From Panorpa germanica (lineage: Eukaryota > Arthropoda > Insecta > Mecoptera > Panorpidae), in the NCBI GenBank assembly GCA_963678705.1, contig OY783214.1:11346001-11410000 (forward strand): a stretch of 64,000 nucleotides of DNA, written 5' to 3'. Shown here in pieces: positions 36,235 to 49,495 of this stretch (its first letter is position 1; every line of letters begins with the position of its first letter). Both the position numbers and the translations under genes were made by a program. The notes below the pieces were generated by a model. The model searched no databases. It was not told the origin of the DNA and saw nothing but the letters and a program-made list of their open reading frames with translations.

Positions 36235-36435
36235 AATCCTAAAAAGAAACTTTTAAGATTCTATAATCATTATAAAGGTATTATTAAGGAGTTGATATCG
36301 TTAATTAACAAAAAGACTGTTTAATTTTATAAACACCCGAAATATAGGTCACAAAACTTTATATATTAGGTAAAATTATTTATATAATAGGTAACTCTTG
36401 TTATTTCAGATAAACTGTGTTTAGCGGGTTATTAC
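36235..36435 (+). repeat. repeat family B copy
   Basis: Shows TTTTAAGATTCTATAATCAT, AGGTCACAAAACTTTATATA, TTAGGTAAAATTATTTATAT, TTGTTATTTCAGATAAAC and the family end TGTGTTTAGCGGGTTATT. It is among the best preserved copies. Confidence 0.7.
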
Positions 36436-36699
36436 GATTTTATAGTCAAATATTTAGGTTTCATGTTAATTTAATTCAATTCATTTGTTTTGATTCATTA
36501 TATTATTTTATTGTACATCAATAACCTTTATATTCTTCTTCATTGTGTTTTGATTTTATATACACTGGAACAAAGTCTATTTGCATTGACACTAGAAAAT
36601 GAAAGCAAAATGAGTGCAGAAATTTTTCTTGTATGCCGTAATATTTGTAAAAGTTTGCAAAGTTTTGTCCTTAAAATGATAGTTTTCTATTAAAGAAAA

Positions 36700-39600
36700 T
36701 CAGAGTTATGTTATAAAAGAAAGGTACATTCTTAAACACTCTGCTTCTTCAAATTTTCACGACAAAATGGAAATAATTAGAACGTTAATATAATATCACA
36801 TTTAATAAATAAATGTCAGTAAAATAAAACGATTTCCCGTGGCGTAAATACTAAAAGACTTTAGTCGTAAATATAAATATAAAAATCAAAACCCAAAATC
36901 AGCAAAACGTGAATCATCTCGGTACTACGACTATATAGTAACTGCGTATGTTTTTTTTTATTCTGACATAAATAAAACACGACTGGATATTTAAGAGGTG
37001 GTCTTTTGATAAATGTAATTATCACATAAATAGACGTAATAAATGTGACCCAGCTGTGAATTCCTTAGGTGATACCAGATACTAGAATAAGAAAGAACGC
37101 AATTAATGTGATATCAGATAAAGAAAGCTGTAGAGATAAAAATAGGAAAGTTGTTTTAATCTTTTATGAGGATATATTCCAATTTTATTGCGTTTCCAAT
37201 AAACTTACTAACAAACAAAAGAAACAATAAGAAGAAGGTTGAATGAACGGTGACTGTCTTAACGTCTGTGAAGTTGGAATAGTAATTTGAGCAGATATTT
37301 GAAATTTGACGATTTTTACATTAATTAGTTAGTTATTTGGCGTTATTACCGTTTCGGAGCTATTAAAATGTTTGCCAGCTTCAATCGTCAAATTAATCTT
37401 TTTTAAATACTTGTCTTTTGAACCGAGTGTTTAATTTAATCTTCAGCCTGTTTAAAACATTGATTTGATCATCTGTCATAGTGCCCTACAATTATACTCC
37501 ATTTGATGTTGTGTTTTTTCTCAATTGGCTGCTTATATTTTGCAAGATATTAATAGATGGTGCATTGTAACTTGATGGTGAATACGTATTATATTGTAGT
37601 AAAGGGTAATTAAATTGTCAACATCCAAGCCCAGAAAATATAGAGCTGATCTGGGAGTCGATTCTGGTGTCGTTTTTTGCTCCTAAAATAAAAAAATTAA
37701 ATTAAAATATCAAAAGAAAATTTATTAATGGTTACTTTTGTCTTTGTTATAGAAAAACAGAGAGAGCACTATACAAACACATTGAACAAATAGAGACAAC
37801 GCTACTAATTTGATCTTAAGACACCTTTCTCGCTCGCACCAAGTAGCCTGCCTGTTCGAGAAAGTTGCGACTGCTTCGCGCAGTTGTTATTACTTTTCAG
37901 TATTTGTTTTAGCGCATTTAATGACTACCTTTTTCAATTGCGCTTTCTTTCATGAAAAGTTACTATTAAGTAATGTTTTAACGGTGACACTTTTATCTCA
38001 CACCTACACATATTTATTGGGAAAATAAAGTAATTTTATTATTGCTATGTGCACGGGTCAATTTACTGCGCTGTCTAAAATTAATTCATTAACATTCGTT
38101 ATTATTTTGTGCGGTATCTAATTCTAGGTTATAAAACTATCTAATTTTTTTTGCTCTGGGTATATTTAACGTCCAATTAGCGATGTGTCCAAGTGCAACA
38201 CTCTCAATGAACGTCGCTGATCCAATAATATCACAGTAACGTGTATTTGCATGTAGTCCTACGTAATATAGGTCAGCTGAAGCGCAATATCAAGCGTGGT
38301 GAACTTACATGTCTGTACGTCGAGTGTTGCGACAGGATCGATTACTAAATAATACACAGTTCTTACTCTTAATTGTATTTTCTTAACAATGTTATTTTTC
38401 CCTCAACATATTTCTTACTAATACTAATACAAAAAGTTTACGTAAAGAATAAACTTTTCCTTCCCCTAATTTATAAAAGTTGCTTGTTTATTGATGACTA
38501 ATTAGTGACTCATTAACATCCCTAAGCGTTATTTAAAAGGTACATTTTATTTACATAATATAATTACAAAAACATCCAAAAATACAAGGACTAATGATAA
38601 GTAGTGGGAGACGATTGTATCTACCCTTAAATGATAAATCAGAGAAACAAAAATAAGTATTAAATAAAATATGGTGATTTCGCTACAGAGGTTTTAAAGC
38701 GATGTTAAATGGAATGAAACGATTTGGATTATAAAAACAGTACTTTGAAACACGAAATATCGTCGTTAAGAATTCTATCTCTGTCGAAATGTTTCAGAAA
38801 AAAGCACTCAATTTCATGGCAAATATTGATCTCGTTTAAATACAATATTAATTAAGAGAAATTTTTGTCTATTTTTCTGTCTTAATTTGCTGTAATACTT
38901 GCTCTAATGGAAGTAAACTTTTAGACTACGTTTCCACGAAGAAAGTAAAAAAAAATATTTGTTTTATGATCACTGTGTTATTTTATTTTTAACAAAGATA
39001 ATTTCCTTAATGTAATCTAATATTAAATTTAATTTCTTTTTATATAAATGTTAAAAAATTTCATGTTAAATAAATCTAAAATACATATATGTGTTATATG
39101 TGTGTATGTATGTTTAAAGTGTACTTAAATTAACGTAGAGTAAAGTAAATTGAATTATTTTTATCTATCTGAACCAACATGTTATTTTATCCAGACTTTC
39201 TCACGGTTTTATACTAGCAATAAATTCTGAATATAAATATATGTATAACTGCAGTCTGAGCCTGTCAAGAGGATTGATAATTATGTTTTGAAAGTCTACG
39301 AGTATATACACTTCATTATCATTATTTCAACATCTTAATTCGTGTTGAGTATAGCAAGAATTTTATAATTATACTTAATTCTTAAATTACAAATTCGGCT
39401 CGCGGACATTTTTCTATAAAAGTGGAAATTAAAATTCAATGAAGAATACAATTTGCTTAATATTAAAGCCTACAGCTGTTCTTAGCTTGAGCATAAAATG
39501 TTTTGATAACTTAAGATTTCGCTTGATTCGTACAGAAATACGAAAAGAAATTGCCAAGTACAAAAAATTGGAAGAATCAATCATACGAGTATATATTTTT

Positions 39601-40550
39601 AATTCATTCTTAAGACCTACTTGAGACACGAGATCAAAAGAATTTATGAAATAAACAAAAAACAACGTTGTGTAAATATATACATACAAAATATACAGAT
39701 AGATAAATCTTTAAACGATACAAGTAAAATAAAGTTATTTTCTTGTGGCATTTAAGAGGTGCTTTTACAATCTTAATCCAAAGAACACTCAATAAATTGA
39801 GGCTTCAAATAATGGAAGCATCCTTGCCAATCTTAAAAGCAGCTTAACCAGGATTTCATTTGTTTGTTAAGTTTAATGATGAGTTCTCTAAATTGAAGTA
39901 TCTATTTTCTAAGCTTAACATAAGTAGCCAATATGGGTAGCTTTAGGCTTTCAACACACCAGGAAACAAAACACTCCTGGTATCTCAAATTAATTATTTA
40001 GTTTTATTATTGCATATCGTAACTGAAGAAGATGAAACTACAACTTATGACGTTGCTTATAGTGAAGTAAAAAGTTTGTAAGCTCTAATTCTGAGAATTG
40101 GTAAGACATCAGCTTGTTTTTAAAAAGGTTTGACAATCGAGGCTATTTTATTTATTTTTCTAAATGTCATAAACTGCGCATTTATTTTTTACGACTTCAA
40201 AAGCGTCTAGTATTCTTTTAAAATAACACAAATGCTTGGAACTTAGTTTATTTGATTAGGTACACATCTGACAAACGCCAAAAATTAAAACAATTAACAA
40301 CATACCAACTTAAATTGAGCCACTTTTGACATTTAACTGTCAGAAATTGTGTTTTTATAAAAATAACATAAAAATAACTGTTAAAAATAAATAAACAGAC
40401 ATCGGCTAAGACATGTATGGCTCAAAATGTTCTAAATGCTCTAAATGGTGTTAACTATCACCCCCTTAAGGCTTTGCACCTTGCTACCAAACACTCTGAA
40501 TAATACAATTTTATATAAATTTAATCATGCCAATCACAAGCCATATTAAG
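36700..40550. other. intergenic, no supported gene
   Basis: I see no gene, RNA or definite element in this stretch. Open frames of 60-86 codons (for example 37810-38028 plus, 39429-39689 minus) have no domain. TTAGCGATGTGTCCAAGTG near 38180 and the surrounding 150 bases are less AT-rich but carry no recognised signal. Confidence 0.3.
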
Positions 40551-40551
40551 T

Positions 40552-40565
40552 GGGGGGGGGGGGGG
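40552..40565 (+). repeat. G14 homopolymer
   Basis: Fourteen consecutive G in otherwise AT-rich sequence. Such a run is prone to length error in sequencing and to slippage. Confidence 0.95.
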
Positions 40566-40599
40566 TTGATTAAGGTTTAAACTTTTTTATTTTTTCATT

Positions 40600-41330
40600 T
40601 ATTCATATTAACTTTATTGTGTAAAAATTTGAAGTCGATTGCAGTACAACTGTCGGAGATATAGGGTTTTAAGTCTTCACCTCTCTAGTCTGCTTTCGTG
40701 TTACTTTGAAACTTTTAAATGCGGTTTCTCACACATTGCTTTTTCACAGTCGGTGCCCTATCTAGCTCAAAATATACTAGACCGATTCTTTTGAAATTTG
40801 CACACTCTTTTTTTACATAAATGCCGAGGTAACGCTGTCGAGTTTTTTTTTATTTTTTGATTTTAACGTATTTTAAAATAACAAAGTTTCTGATTTTTTT
40901 CATGAAAAATCGGTATTTTGACTTTTAAGTGCTGTAAAAAATCAATAAAAACTTATCAACTAATGAAATCATTTTGGTTTTTTGTTTTCAGAAAATCCAG
41001 TGATGAGTTATGAGTGGCACCATTAGGTTACTTTTTTTTGTGACGTCTGCGGAGATTCGCTACCAATGTCTCATTTCTTGATATTTATTTATGAAAATTT
41101 CACAAAGTATTCTTCAAATGTCATTTAATTATGTAGTAATTATAGAAATAATTATATATTAACTGTGTCGTCAAAAAACATTATCGAAAATATGCTTCTT
41201 TTTCCTCGTTTTGACCTTACCCCCACTTAATATCTATGAATAGGTAAGCGGGAAGTAATTATGTTTATGTAGTGTGATAACAAGCGAGACAGCTATATAA
41301 TTTCAGTTTCTCGATTTTTTCCTGAATTCA
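40600..41330. other. probable old transposon non-coding debris
   Basis: It contains phrases such as TCGGAGATATAGGGTTTTAAG and AGACCGATTCTTTTGAAATT, of a type often seen in non-coding parts of DNA transposons. No terminal repeats or coding frame could be fixed, so no family is named. Confidence 0.25.
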
Positions 41331-44300
41331 GAGCAAGATTTCAAAATCAAATAAATATTTATTATTTGAAATTATCAACAATTAAAATATACTCATCGAA
41401 ATCGGAGTAGAAATTACCTCTTTTTACTCCACTATTACTAAGTAATACTAAGTGGTATAATATACTCGTATTGTTTACTCATATAACTTGACGTATTACT
41501 CAAAGGAACTAATTAAATTCATATGTCAATATTTCAAATGCATTACTTGTTGCTTCTCTTTGTAATTACAATATTAATTGAAACCGTATGTCCCAAAACA
41601 TATTTGCATGTACAACTATACCCAAACTTTGTGGTATAATCACATCTCTAGTAATACCAACCAATAGTGTGTTCATAGCAACCGCAGGAAATGTGAACCG
41701 CAAGGGATTTGTGCTCAATTTATCAAGTGATCACATGCACCTATGATGGAACAAGATTAATGGTCAGTCCTGTAAGTCTTTGTTACGAGTATTAATAATA
41801 ATAATGACGTAGTCAATATGATAGATATATTAATCCCTCTTATGTTATGTGATATATTCCAGCAACAACATTTACATAATCTGATGTAAAAGTGTATTAT
41901 AAAGTGAAAATTCTACAGAGCAAAGATTGTTAAAGCGTTGACTAAATCACCGTGTTTGGATTTAGCTTTTGTATTGTTTTGTTACACAAGATATATGAGT
42001 ACCTGATCAGGCCCTGATAGGGGTTGCTCCATTATCTTGAGTTAGAGTTACAAGAGATGCCTTATCAGAACCAACACAATAGGACCGTGGTAAAGCTCTC
42101 GTAAGTTTAACCAGATCGGGTAATTGTAAGAAATACCACATAAGGCCCTAACCGGGTAGTTATGAGATTATTCTGATCGCAATGAATGCCTTATAATTAT
42201 GTAATGTAATTTATTATATCTTGTGCATATTAATATGATCTCCTAGTAGTGACTTATTTAGGTTCTAAGGCTTCATTCTATCTTTTATAAGTGGCCCGTT
42301 CCACTAATTTTTAAAAACGTTTTCAAAATCCAACTTATCTTGCTAATAAGTAATACTCATCGCACTCAATGGCTTTATATGCTTTATATGAGTAGCCCAG
42401 TTGCAAAAGCCGACATCTGACGTCAATTCCTACAAATCTATAAAGTTTACGATTGAAAAATCAAACATTAAATAATGGAAAAGTTAAATTAAAAAATTCG
42501 GCCGGTTACAGAACCAGACATCTTTTACCTTCGGTCGGTTACAAATCCAGACATAAAGTGAAACGGATGCAAAACCAGGTATGGTTGGTTTAAATAGCAT
42601 TGACAATATGGCCGTCGCGTATAATACGGTAGCAAAATGTACTATTAGGTTAATAATAAAAGTATTTTTTGATTTATTCTAGCTTATTCTCTAATTTTAT
42701 TAATAAAGTCAGTTATGTTTTGTTGACAACACTGTTTAGAATCATCTGTCTTCCCTGCAGCCTGTATTTTAGTGAGCAAAGTTAATTGTGTTTGTTTATA
42801 GTGTTGCATAGATCGGTTTTTGGTAATTAATCTTTTGGTGATTCTTTTACTGTTTCGTTTTAATTAATTTTATCTTAGGATTTAAAAAAAAAACTGGAAG
42901 TTGAAAGTGCAGAAAAGGATGCATACGAGCATATTGTTGGTGCAGTTGTTATTTTGCAGTTGTTACCATATTATGGTATGACCGCACCTTGTTTACAACA
43001 ATAAGGATGCTGTAACTGCAAACTTACAGCATGTGAGTACTCGTACATCTGGGATGTATCTTGTTTGATCTAAAACTAACTCTACATTTCATTACCTATT
43101 CCTTTTGGTTTACAGAAAAGCTTCTTTTCCATTAAAAAAAGAAAACAAAAATAAAAACATTCTAGAAAAACTTCGAAACGAATGGATTTGAAACAGCAAT
43201 ATTATGAAAATGTGTACTGTATGTCGTAAACAAGATTTAATTATTCCGCGTATATTTTCATTTTTAATTACACGACACGACAATATTTTAGACGTCTACA
43301 ATTGTTATTTTTTATGGCGACTTCTTGTACACTCGAATAACATTAAAAGAGCTTCATGAAAGGAATTTTTTTTTTTTGTTTTTTGATTTTATTACAAGTA
43401 AATGTCTAAAAGTCTGCAAAAAATATCGTAAAAAATTACTTTTCAGTTTTCATATACGTGTATTATACCAGAATGTGAACTGTTTTGTTGTCGAAGTCAT
43501 ATTTTTCACAGTTTTTTTGTTTTTTTTTTTACTTCGTCCTTTGTAATGTTATATTCTTTTATTGTGATATTCATTGCGATTCATGAGACGTTAAAATTCA
43601 TAATATAAATTGTAGTATATGCAGAGCCATCACGATGATGTGGACATACGCTTCTTAATTCTTTCCAGTTAAAATTATATTTCTTTTTAGTTTAAACGAA
43701 GTCTAAAATACATGAGAATGAAAGAAAGGCCAGTGTAATTTTAATTCAGATAGGCTGAAACAATTGTGACTGGAAATAATTGATTTTGTGTTGAAGATAA
43801 AAGAATAGGTAATTTCTGTTAGGCTGGATTTTACGTGAAAGGTAAAATAAAATCTAATTTAACAGTGTAATTGTTTTATTTAAAATATTCATATATATAT
43901 GTATATATATACATATATATAATATAGTTACATACATATATTTATGTTTTATGTATTAGGTAATAATTAAATATTTATTGTTAAGAAGCTTATTTTTTTA
44001 CGTAGAATATATTTTTGATTCAAAGGAAACAGTTTATAAAAGAATTTGTTCAGAAAAAATAATATTCGGTAATGAGAAAAGTTATACAGAAAAATCAAAG
44101 TAGAGCTGTTCCAGGTATAAATATGTACAATACTAACTTAACGATCATATTGACAAGTTCATCATCAATAGACTGGAAAATGTTCCAAATTATGCTGTCT
44201 GTGGGATTGAATAATAATCAGAAAATTTATGAATAAATTGTATACTAACGTGGTAAAGTATGTTATATGTAGTTCAGATTAAACGGATTTGATGAATTTC

Positions 44301-44479
44301 TTTGTATCAGATAGAAAATGGTTGGATATTGTTGGAAAATAATAAATTACAAATGATTGTCGTTAGATGTTGACTATAGATATTGAATAGATTATGCATT
44401 CCTACTCGCAAAAGAAACATGGATGTTACGTTATATGAATGTAATATTTTAGTTAGGTAAAATCTAATAATACTTATTC
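41331..44479. other. intergenic, weak local repeats only
   Basis: No gene seen. At about 42500-42585 the motif CGGTTACAGAACCAGACAT is followed by CGGTTACAAATCCAGACAT and a weaker third unit (ACGGATGCAAAACCAGGTAT), an imperfect tandem array with a period near 40 bases. A palindromic AT/GTATATATATAC stretch lies at about 43888-43925. Confidence 0.35.
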
Positions 44480-44745
44480 TAAAAGGGACTTTTGTTATTT
44501 TAAACGTATTTAATTATTAAAAAGGACTTCTCAAAATTTTATAACCCTTGAAAATGTGTCCTTAAGAAGTTCAAATTTGTATTTGAGTATGTTAATGAAT
44601 AAAAAGGCAGATTAATTTTTTAAAAAGCTGTAAAATAGAACATATTAAGTAAATTAAGTAAAATCGTTTACTTAACAGGGAATTTACTTAATATTTGTTA
44701 TTTTAGATAAACTTAAAATACATGTAACCGTATTTAGCAGATTTA
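44480..44745 (+). repeat. repeat family B copy
   Basis: Long copy: AAGGACTTCTCAAAATTTTA, TGTCCTTAAGAAGTTC, TTTGTTATTTTAGATAAACT, AAAATACATGTAACCGTATT and TAGCAGATT. It has the same block order as 47285-47500, including TTTTTTAAAAAGCTGTA against TTTTTTAAAATGTAGT. Confidence 0.7.
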
Positions 44746-45870
44746 GAAGAGAAACCGAAAATCAAAAATATTTCGTTAATTTTTGCATAGATCTAAAACA
44801 AATTTTCTGTTTTCATTCTTTTCGTTCTTTATAAAATACCGTATTTATTTTTGTGCAGTAGAATGAAAAAATTACTTTAGAAAAATTACTATTTGCATAA
44901 TTTTGATAAGTACAAAAATTTCATAATTATGGGAAAATATTTTTATTATGAATTACGCGTAAAGTTACGCCTTTGTCAAAATTTCGGTAAATAACGTTAT
45001 TTGGAAAATGTTTTCAGTCAATGATATATATTTATAGGAGTATATTATATAGCTGCCAATAATCAAATTCTCAATATATGTTTAACATAATTTTCTAGAC
45101 GATAGGTACATTCTGTCTAAACCGCCTCACATTATCTGCTACAACCGTTGTTAAATAACGTATATATATATAAGCAGACAACAAATATAGCTCCTTTTCA
45201 AAATATTTTGGTTTTTGAAATTATTTTCTATTCAGAGAGTAAGTAGCCTTGAGATTTAACTCTTTGGTTATTTAGAAATTTAATTAAGTGGTTTTTACTT
45301 AGAAAAGTTATAGAAATACTTTAAAGCTTTGTTAAAATACTTTCGCATAATTACATAGCTTATTAAACAATACTAATTATAAATAAATAAAATTCTTCAT
45401 TTATGTGACACTCTAATTAATTATTATTAATAATAATAATTTAAATACGGTTTCAAATTAAGAAAGAGCTTTTAAAATTGTTATTACTCTTACATTAAAT
45501 ACAGCTATCAAAATAGAAGGTGGTGACTAACGAAGATGATAAGTACGTATACTTGCATCTGCTCGACCCAGAGTGAAATATTTAGAACGACGAATTAATT
45601 TTAATTACGCTTACTTTTGCACGCATATCATGCTGGTTTAGTTAATCAGTCACATCTCATTTGCATTAATAATTTTGTTACTTTTCCTTTGCTTGCTTAG
45701 CTTCTTATACAGAGTGTCCAGCAGGAAAGCTCAAAACTTTGTGATAAGTAACATCTCGTCAAAACTGTACCGTAAAGCATACAACGATTTTACTAGCTGC
45801 AAAACTGCTTATGATAAGATAAGACAATGATATTCTTTAGTGTGTAACTTCCAAGAAAAAAAGAGGTAAG

Positions 45871-46152
45871 GTATCTATAATTACTTCACATGCAATGGAG
45901 GAGGAGGGGGGGGGGAGAGAAAGGGGTTACATAATATGTGATAAGACATGACATGAAAAATAGCTTCAAGCACATCTAATCTAAAATTCAATTTCTAAAA
46001 AAAGAAATACGCGACCCAAAAAACAAATTCAGGCTAATATTTTCCTTTTTCAAATATTGACACAAAGAGGGTGAGGGGGAGGTGTGTATGCACAATGTAT
46101 GACAAGACGTGACAGTGGGAATAGTATTTGTGCGACGTAATTTATGGATGAC
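45871..46152. mobile_element. MITE family C, copy 2
   Basis: The left end GTATCTATAATTACTTCACAT pairs as an inverted repeat with the right end GTGCGACGTAATTTATGGATG. Both match copy 1 at 29404-29626. The interior contains G-rich tracts (a G9 run at about 45906-45914) and the phrases ATGTGATAAGACATGACA and TATGACAAGACGTGACAG. Confidence 0.6.
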
Positions 46153-46375
46153 TATTAAGAACATTTATAATTTTTGTGCTACTGTCAGTTAAAACTAAAA
46201 TATATACAAATCTGACAAAAAATAAATAGAAATATATAAAAACAAAGAATATAAATACAAGACTTTACAGATAAAGTAATGTTGTCTGTACTTCTAAAGA
46301 TAATAAACATAATTCAAAGCTTCCCTCATATTTTTCGAATGAAAAACTAAGCGAATATGGTAATTTAAAACTTTT

Positions 46376-46610
46376 TTGTTTGAAATAAATAAACGTTTTG
46401 TCAACGCATGCGTTGTTGTGTCGTGTTGTAACGAATATTCGTTGAGTGATATCTATCCAACGCTAGCAAAGTTAGTAGTCAACGATACTCTATCCAACCG
46501 TTACTGGTCTGGAAGCTCTTCAGTTGGTGTTGGTGTTTCAACGGAGGATCCGGCGGCTCCACCATCACATATTCATTCTCGGAGCTTTCGAATTATTTAA
46601 ATTAAGAATT
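46376..46610. other. GC-richer coding-like island
   Basis: A 74-codon plus-strand frame lies here, but the minus strand reads more like protein: ESSENEYVMVEPPDPP in one frame and SSVETPTPTEELPDQ then a stop in another. The overlap of two plausible frames suggests a decayed retrocopy or exon of a host gene. No family is recognised. Confidence 0.25.
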
Positions 46611-47284
46611 AAGTATATTGTTAAAACTTATGTGAATATTATATTAAAAAGTGGGGTATTTTTGTAATATTTTTAAACACTTTGACGTATTTATTATTTA
46701 GAACGAGAGATAAAATAATATAGAAAATTAAAGGTAAGATATATATTTTAAATAATTTTATGTACTAATTTACTTATTTATTTATTATCAAATTTTCTTT
46801 TTATTTTAACCAAAAATATATATACTTTTTTACATTAATGTTACGGATGATTCCTAATATTTTCTTCTGATATTGAAATCTCATAAATGTGTACCATACC
46901 GCAGCTTAATAAATTTATGATTATGTACACATATAATAAATTAAAATCGTTGGTAAATTGAAGTCGAAGACACAAAAAGTGCGATAATTGCTAAAAATAA
47001 TTAGTTTCAGTTAATTTAATATATATTTCTTTTTATAAAAAGTATTTTCATGGTTGTTTAAAAGTTATTATAAAAAGCTTTTAAAAAAAGGTATTGTACA
47101 AAATGATAGTGGAAGATTAGTAAAATGGTAGAAACAAACAAGAACAAAAAAATTTTGATTGGCACAACGCTGCCAATAATGTCATTGTTAATGTACAGTT
47201 GGATGTTATTTTCTTTGATAATTTTAATTATCAATAAATGAGTTAATTTAATAATATTAATAAAATTAATGCAAGATAATTTAA

Positions 47285-47500
47285 TCTAAAGGATTCTTAT
47301 TTTAATATTTAAGGTATTGCATAAGCCGTTTATCATTGAAAAGGGCTACTTAAGATTTTATAATCCTTGAACAGGATTTCTTACGTACTAAAGGGTGGAT
47401 TTATTTTTTAAAATGTAGTTGAGTAAGTTAAGTAGTACAAAATCGTTTTTGTAATAAGTAACATTTGTTACATTAGATAAACTTTAGGATACACGTAACC
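47285..47500 (+). repeat. repeat family B copy
   Basis: Shows CTACTTAAGATTTTATAATC, ACAGGATTTCTTACG, TTTTTTAAAATGTAG, ACATTAGATAAACTTTAGGA and TACACGTAACCGC. The last segment (TTTAGCGGGT) is lost or changed. Confidence 0.65.
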
Positions 47501-47790
47501 GCGACATTTTTTCTATACTATTTACAGAGCCGGCTATCGTATAAAAGAGAATATTTTTTATCGATTTTACAACGAATTATATAATTAAGTAATTCCAGTA
47601 ATGTTCCATTTGTAATAGGTTAAATATTAATCAGCCGATTCTTTTCTTGTGACGATCTTTTTATGGTAGGTAAATGATACCTTAATTATTTTTAAAGTTT
47701 AATTATTATAATTAAAAAAAAAAATTCAATAACAGCGTGCGATTTAGTAATAGGCAAATAGCTGCAATATTTTCTTTTTAATTTAATTTT

Positions 47791-48170
47791 TAACGTCAGC
47801 CTATTACTGAGTCTGATGCTGAATCCTATCACTTATCACTTATGGTGTAGTGGAATCGTATATGTGAACTACTCCACTGCCTAATACGTTTATGATTTTG
47901 ATTTTGAGTACATCTTTATAAAACTCGAAAAGTAGTCAGTCGATTGACTTTAAATTTTGACACAAAGTTGCGTGTCAAATACGCGTGTGTTTTCATTTTG
48001 CTTTTCATTTCTTTCCAGTTGATCGTCGTCTGTGTTTCTTTTATTTACTTTCCCATTGATTTCATATCAGACTGAGTAGGGTATAGTTAGTAATTAATAA
48101 AACGTTGATAACAATCAAACGCAGAAAACATGGCTGTAGTGTAAGGATCGAACCCGAAGACACTGCGGTC
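47791..48170 (-). mobile_element. SINE family A, longest copy
   Basis: On the minus strand: CCAGACCGCAGTGTCTTC, then GGGTTCGATCC (perfect B-box, 48144-48154), a body, GAGTAGTTCACATATACG, then GTGATAGGATTCAGCATCAG and the 3' end GGCTGACGTTAAAAATTA. The length is about 380 bases; part of the middle may be a later insertion or the full-length body missing from other copies. Confidence 0.7.
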
Positions 48171-48864
48171 TGGAATGAAACATCAACATAGTGCCGTTTT
48201 TCTGCAACAATGTATTTGTATGCATTTCATTGGTTTAATAATTTATTTTATCGGAACAATGGTTTAAGTAATATATATATGTACATATACAAGTACATAT
48301 ATAAACTATCTTTATACTATAATAATATACGTGCTTAATTAATAATTATTACGCTATAAATTATAATGATAACAGTGTTGAAACAATAGTTGTAGTAAAC
48401 CCTGCATTACAACCATGAGCTACTTTCCACACGTACTGGATAATGGGATGCGGGATTATTTACCGCTTAATATTCCTAAGAACGAGATAATTATGTGTTA
48501 ATTACAGCTTCCCTGCTGATTAGTACAACAAGCATGGTAATAATATAGCTTAAGTAAACTTAATTAATAACAAGAATAAAATATTAATAATTATAGTTTT
48601 TGGCGCAGTTACCTTTTGTAAGAGCTTTGTTAGAAAGACATGAATGTCTTAAGACAATTTGATTGTTTTTGCGGACCATGCGACAAGTCAAAATCTTAAG
48701 ACAAAATTGTTATTGTTATTTATATTTCTACATAAAGATGTAATTAATATAAGACAGTCCGATTAACAAACATAGTGAACATTTAAGAAGGTTTAATATT
48801 TTACAATACTATTTTTGGGCTAGTATATATCTATCCTTAAGCTTACCAACGTACCTGTACCTTA

Positions 48865-49075
48865 ACGGCGCAGGGGCCGAGAGTATTTATGATTAGCGCC
48901 AAACTGCAGTGTCTTCGGGTTCGATACCCGGATAAACGAAATATTTTTAGTGCAAGATTGTTTTCAAAATTAAAATTTGATTATGTGTTTTCATAATCCT
49001 GTAAATACAATATTCACAAAGGCAGTGGTGTAACTCACATAATGTTGTCGTCGGTGATAATAATCTGCTAAGGCG
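48865..49075 (+). mobile_element. SINE family A copy with clear tRNA-like head
   Basis: The A-box-like GGCGCAGGGGCC is followed after about 45 bases by GGTTCGATACC, which matches the B-box consensus. The T-arm hairpin is intact (TCGGG, loop TTCGATA, CCCGG). The body ends in ATGTTGTCGTCGGTGATAAT, the same 3' module as the other copies. The acceptor stem does not close, so it is not a tRNA gene. Confidence 0.75.
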
Positions 49076-49084
49076 ATTGGTGAG

Positions 49085-49194
<110 letters not shown>

Positions 49195-49329
49195 CTATTT
49201 TCTAACCTAATATTCCGAGAAGTTTTATTCAGTCAACTCAAAATTAAAAATTCTTTATTTAAGTTTTGGATCTATTTTATTACAAAAAATCTAATAAAAA
49301 ACCTCAAGAACTTGGGTACTTATATAGAC

Positions 49330-49495
49330 ACTTTGGGCCTTATTTTGTTTAATGGGCTTTATTTTGTATGAATTGGACTAGTGTGATATTTATAAAAGCT
49401 TAACCAAAAGCTTAATATTAACAAAAATGAATATCACATTAGTTCAATTCATGACGCATGACGTCGGAGAACAAGTTACAAAATAAGACACTCAG
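49330..49495. mobile_element. foldback (hairpin) MITE
   Basis: The arms ATGAATTGGACTAGTGTGAT (from 49368) and, reversed, ATGAATTGAACTAATGTGAT (49452 back to about 49430) pair with few mismatches. An inner AAGCTT pair and an outer CTTATTTTGT/ACAAAATAAG pair (49340-49349 and 49478-49487) lie in register. The whole is close to one large palindrome and has no coding. Confidence 0.6.

Noticed and set aside
45712-45735. ACAGAGTGTCCAGCAGGAAAG as the end of a DNA transposon
   Set aside because: It resembles known element ends, but no inverted partner was found within about 2 kb.
48869-48945. Possible tRNA gene
   Set aside because: The T-arm and B-box are good, but there is no closed acceptor stem or credible anticodon arm, and the flanks match a dispersed family. 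A SINE is the better call.
49024-49036. CAGTGGTGTAACT as the left end of another hAT element
   Set aside because: No matching right end or octamer duplication was found, and the sequence lies inside the SINE copy.
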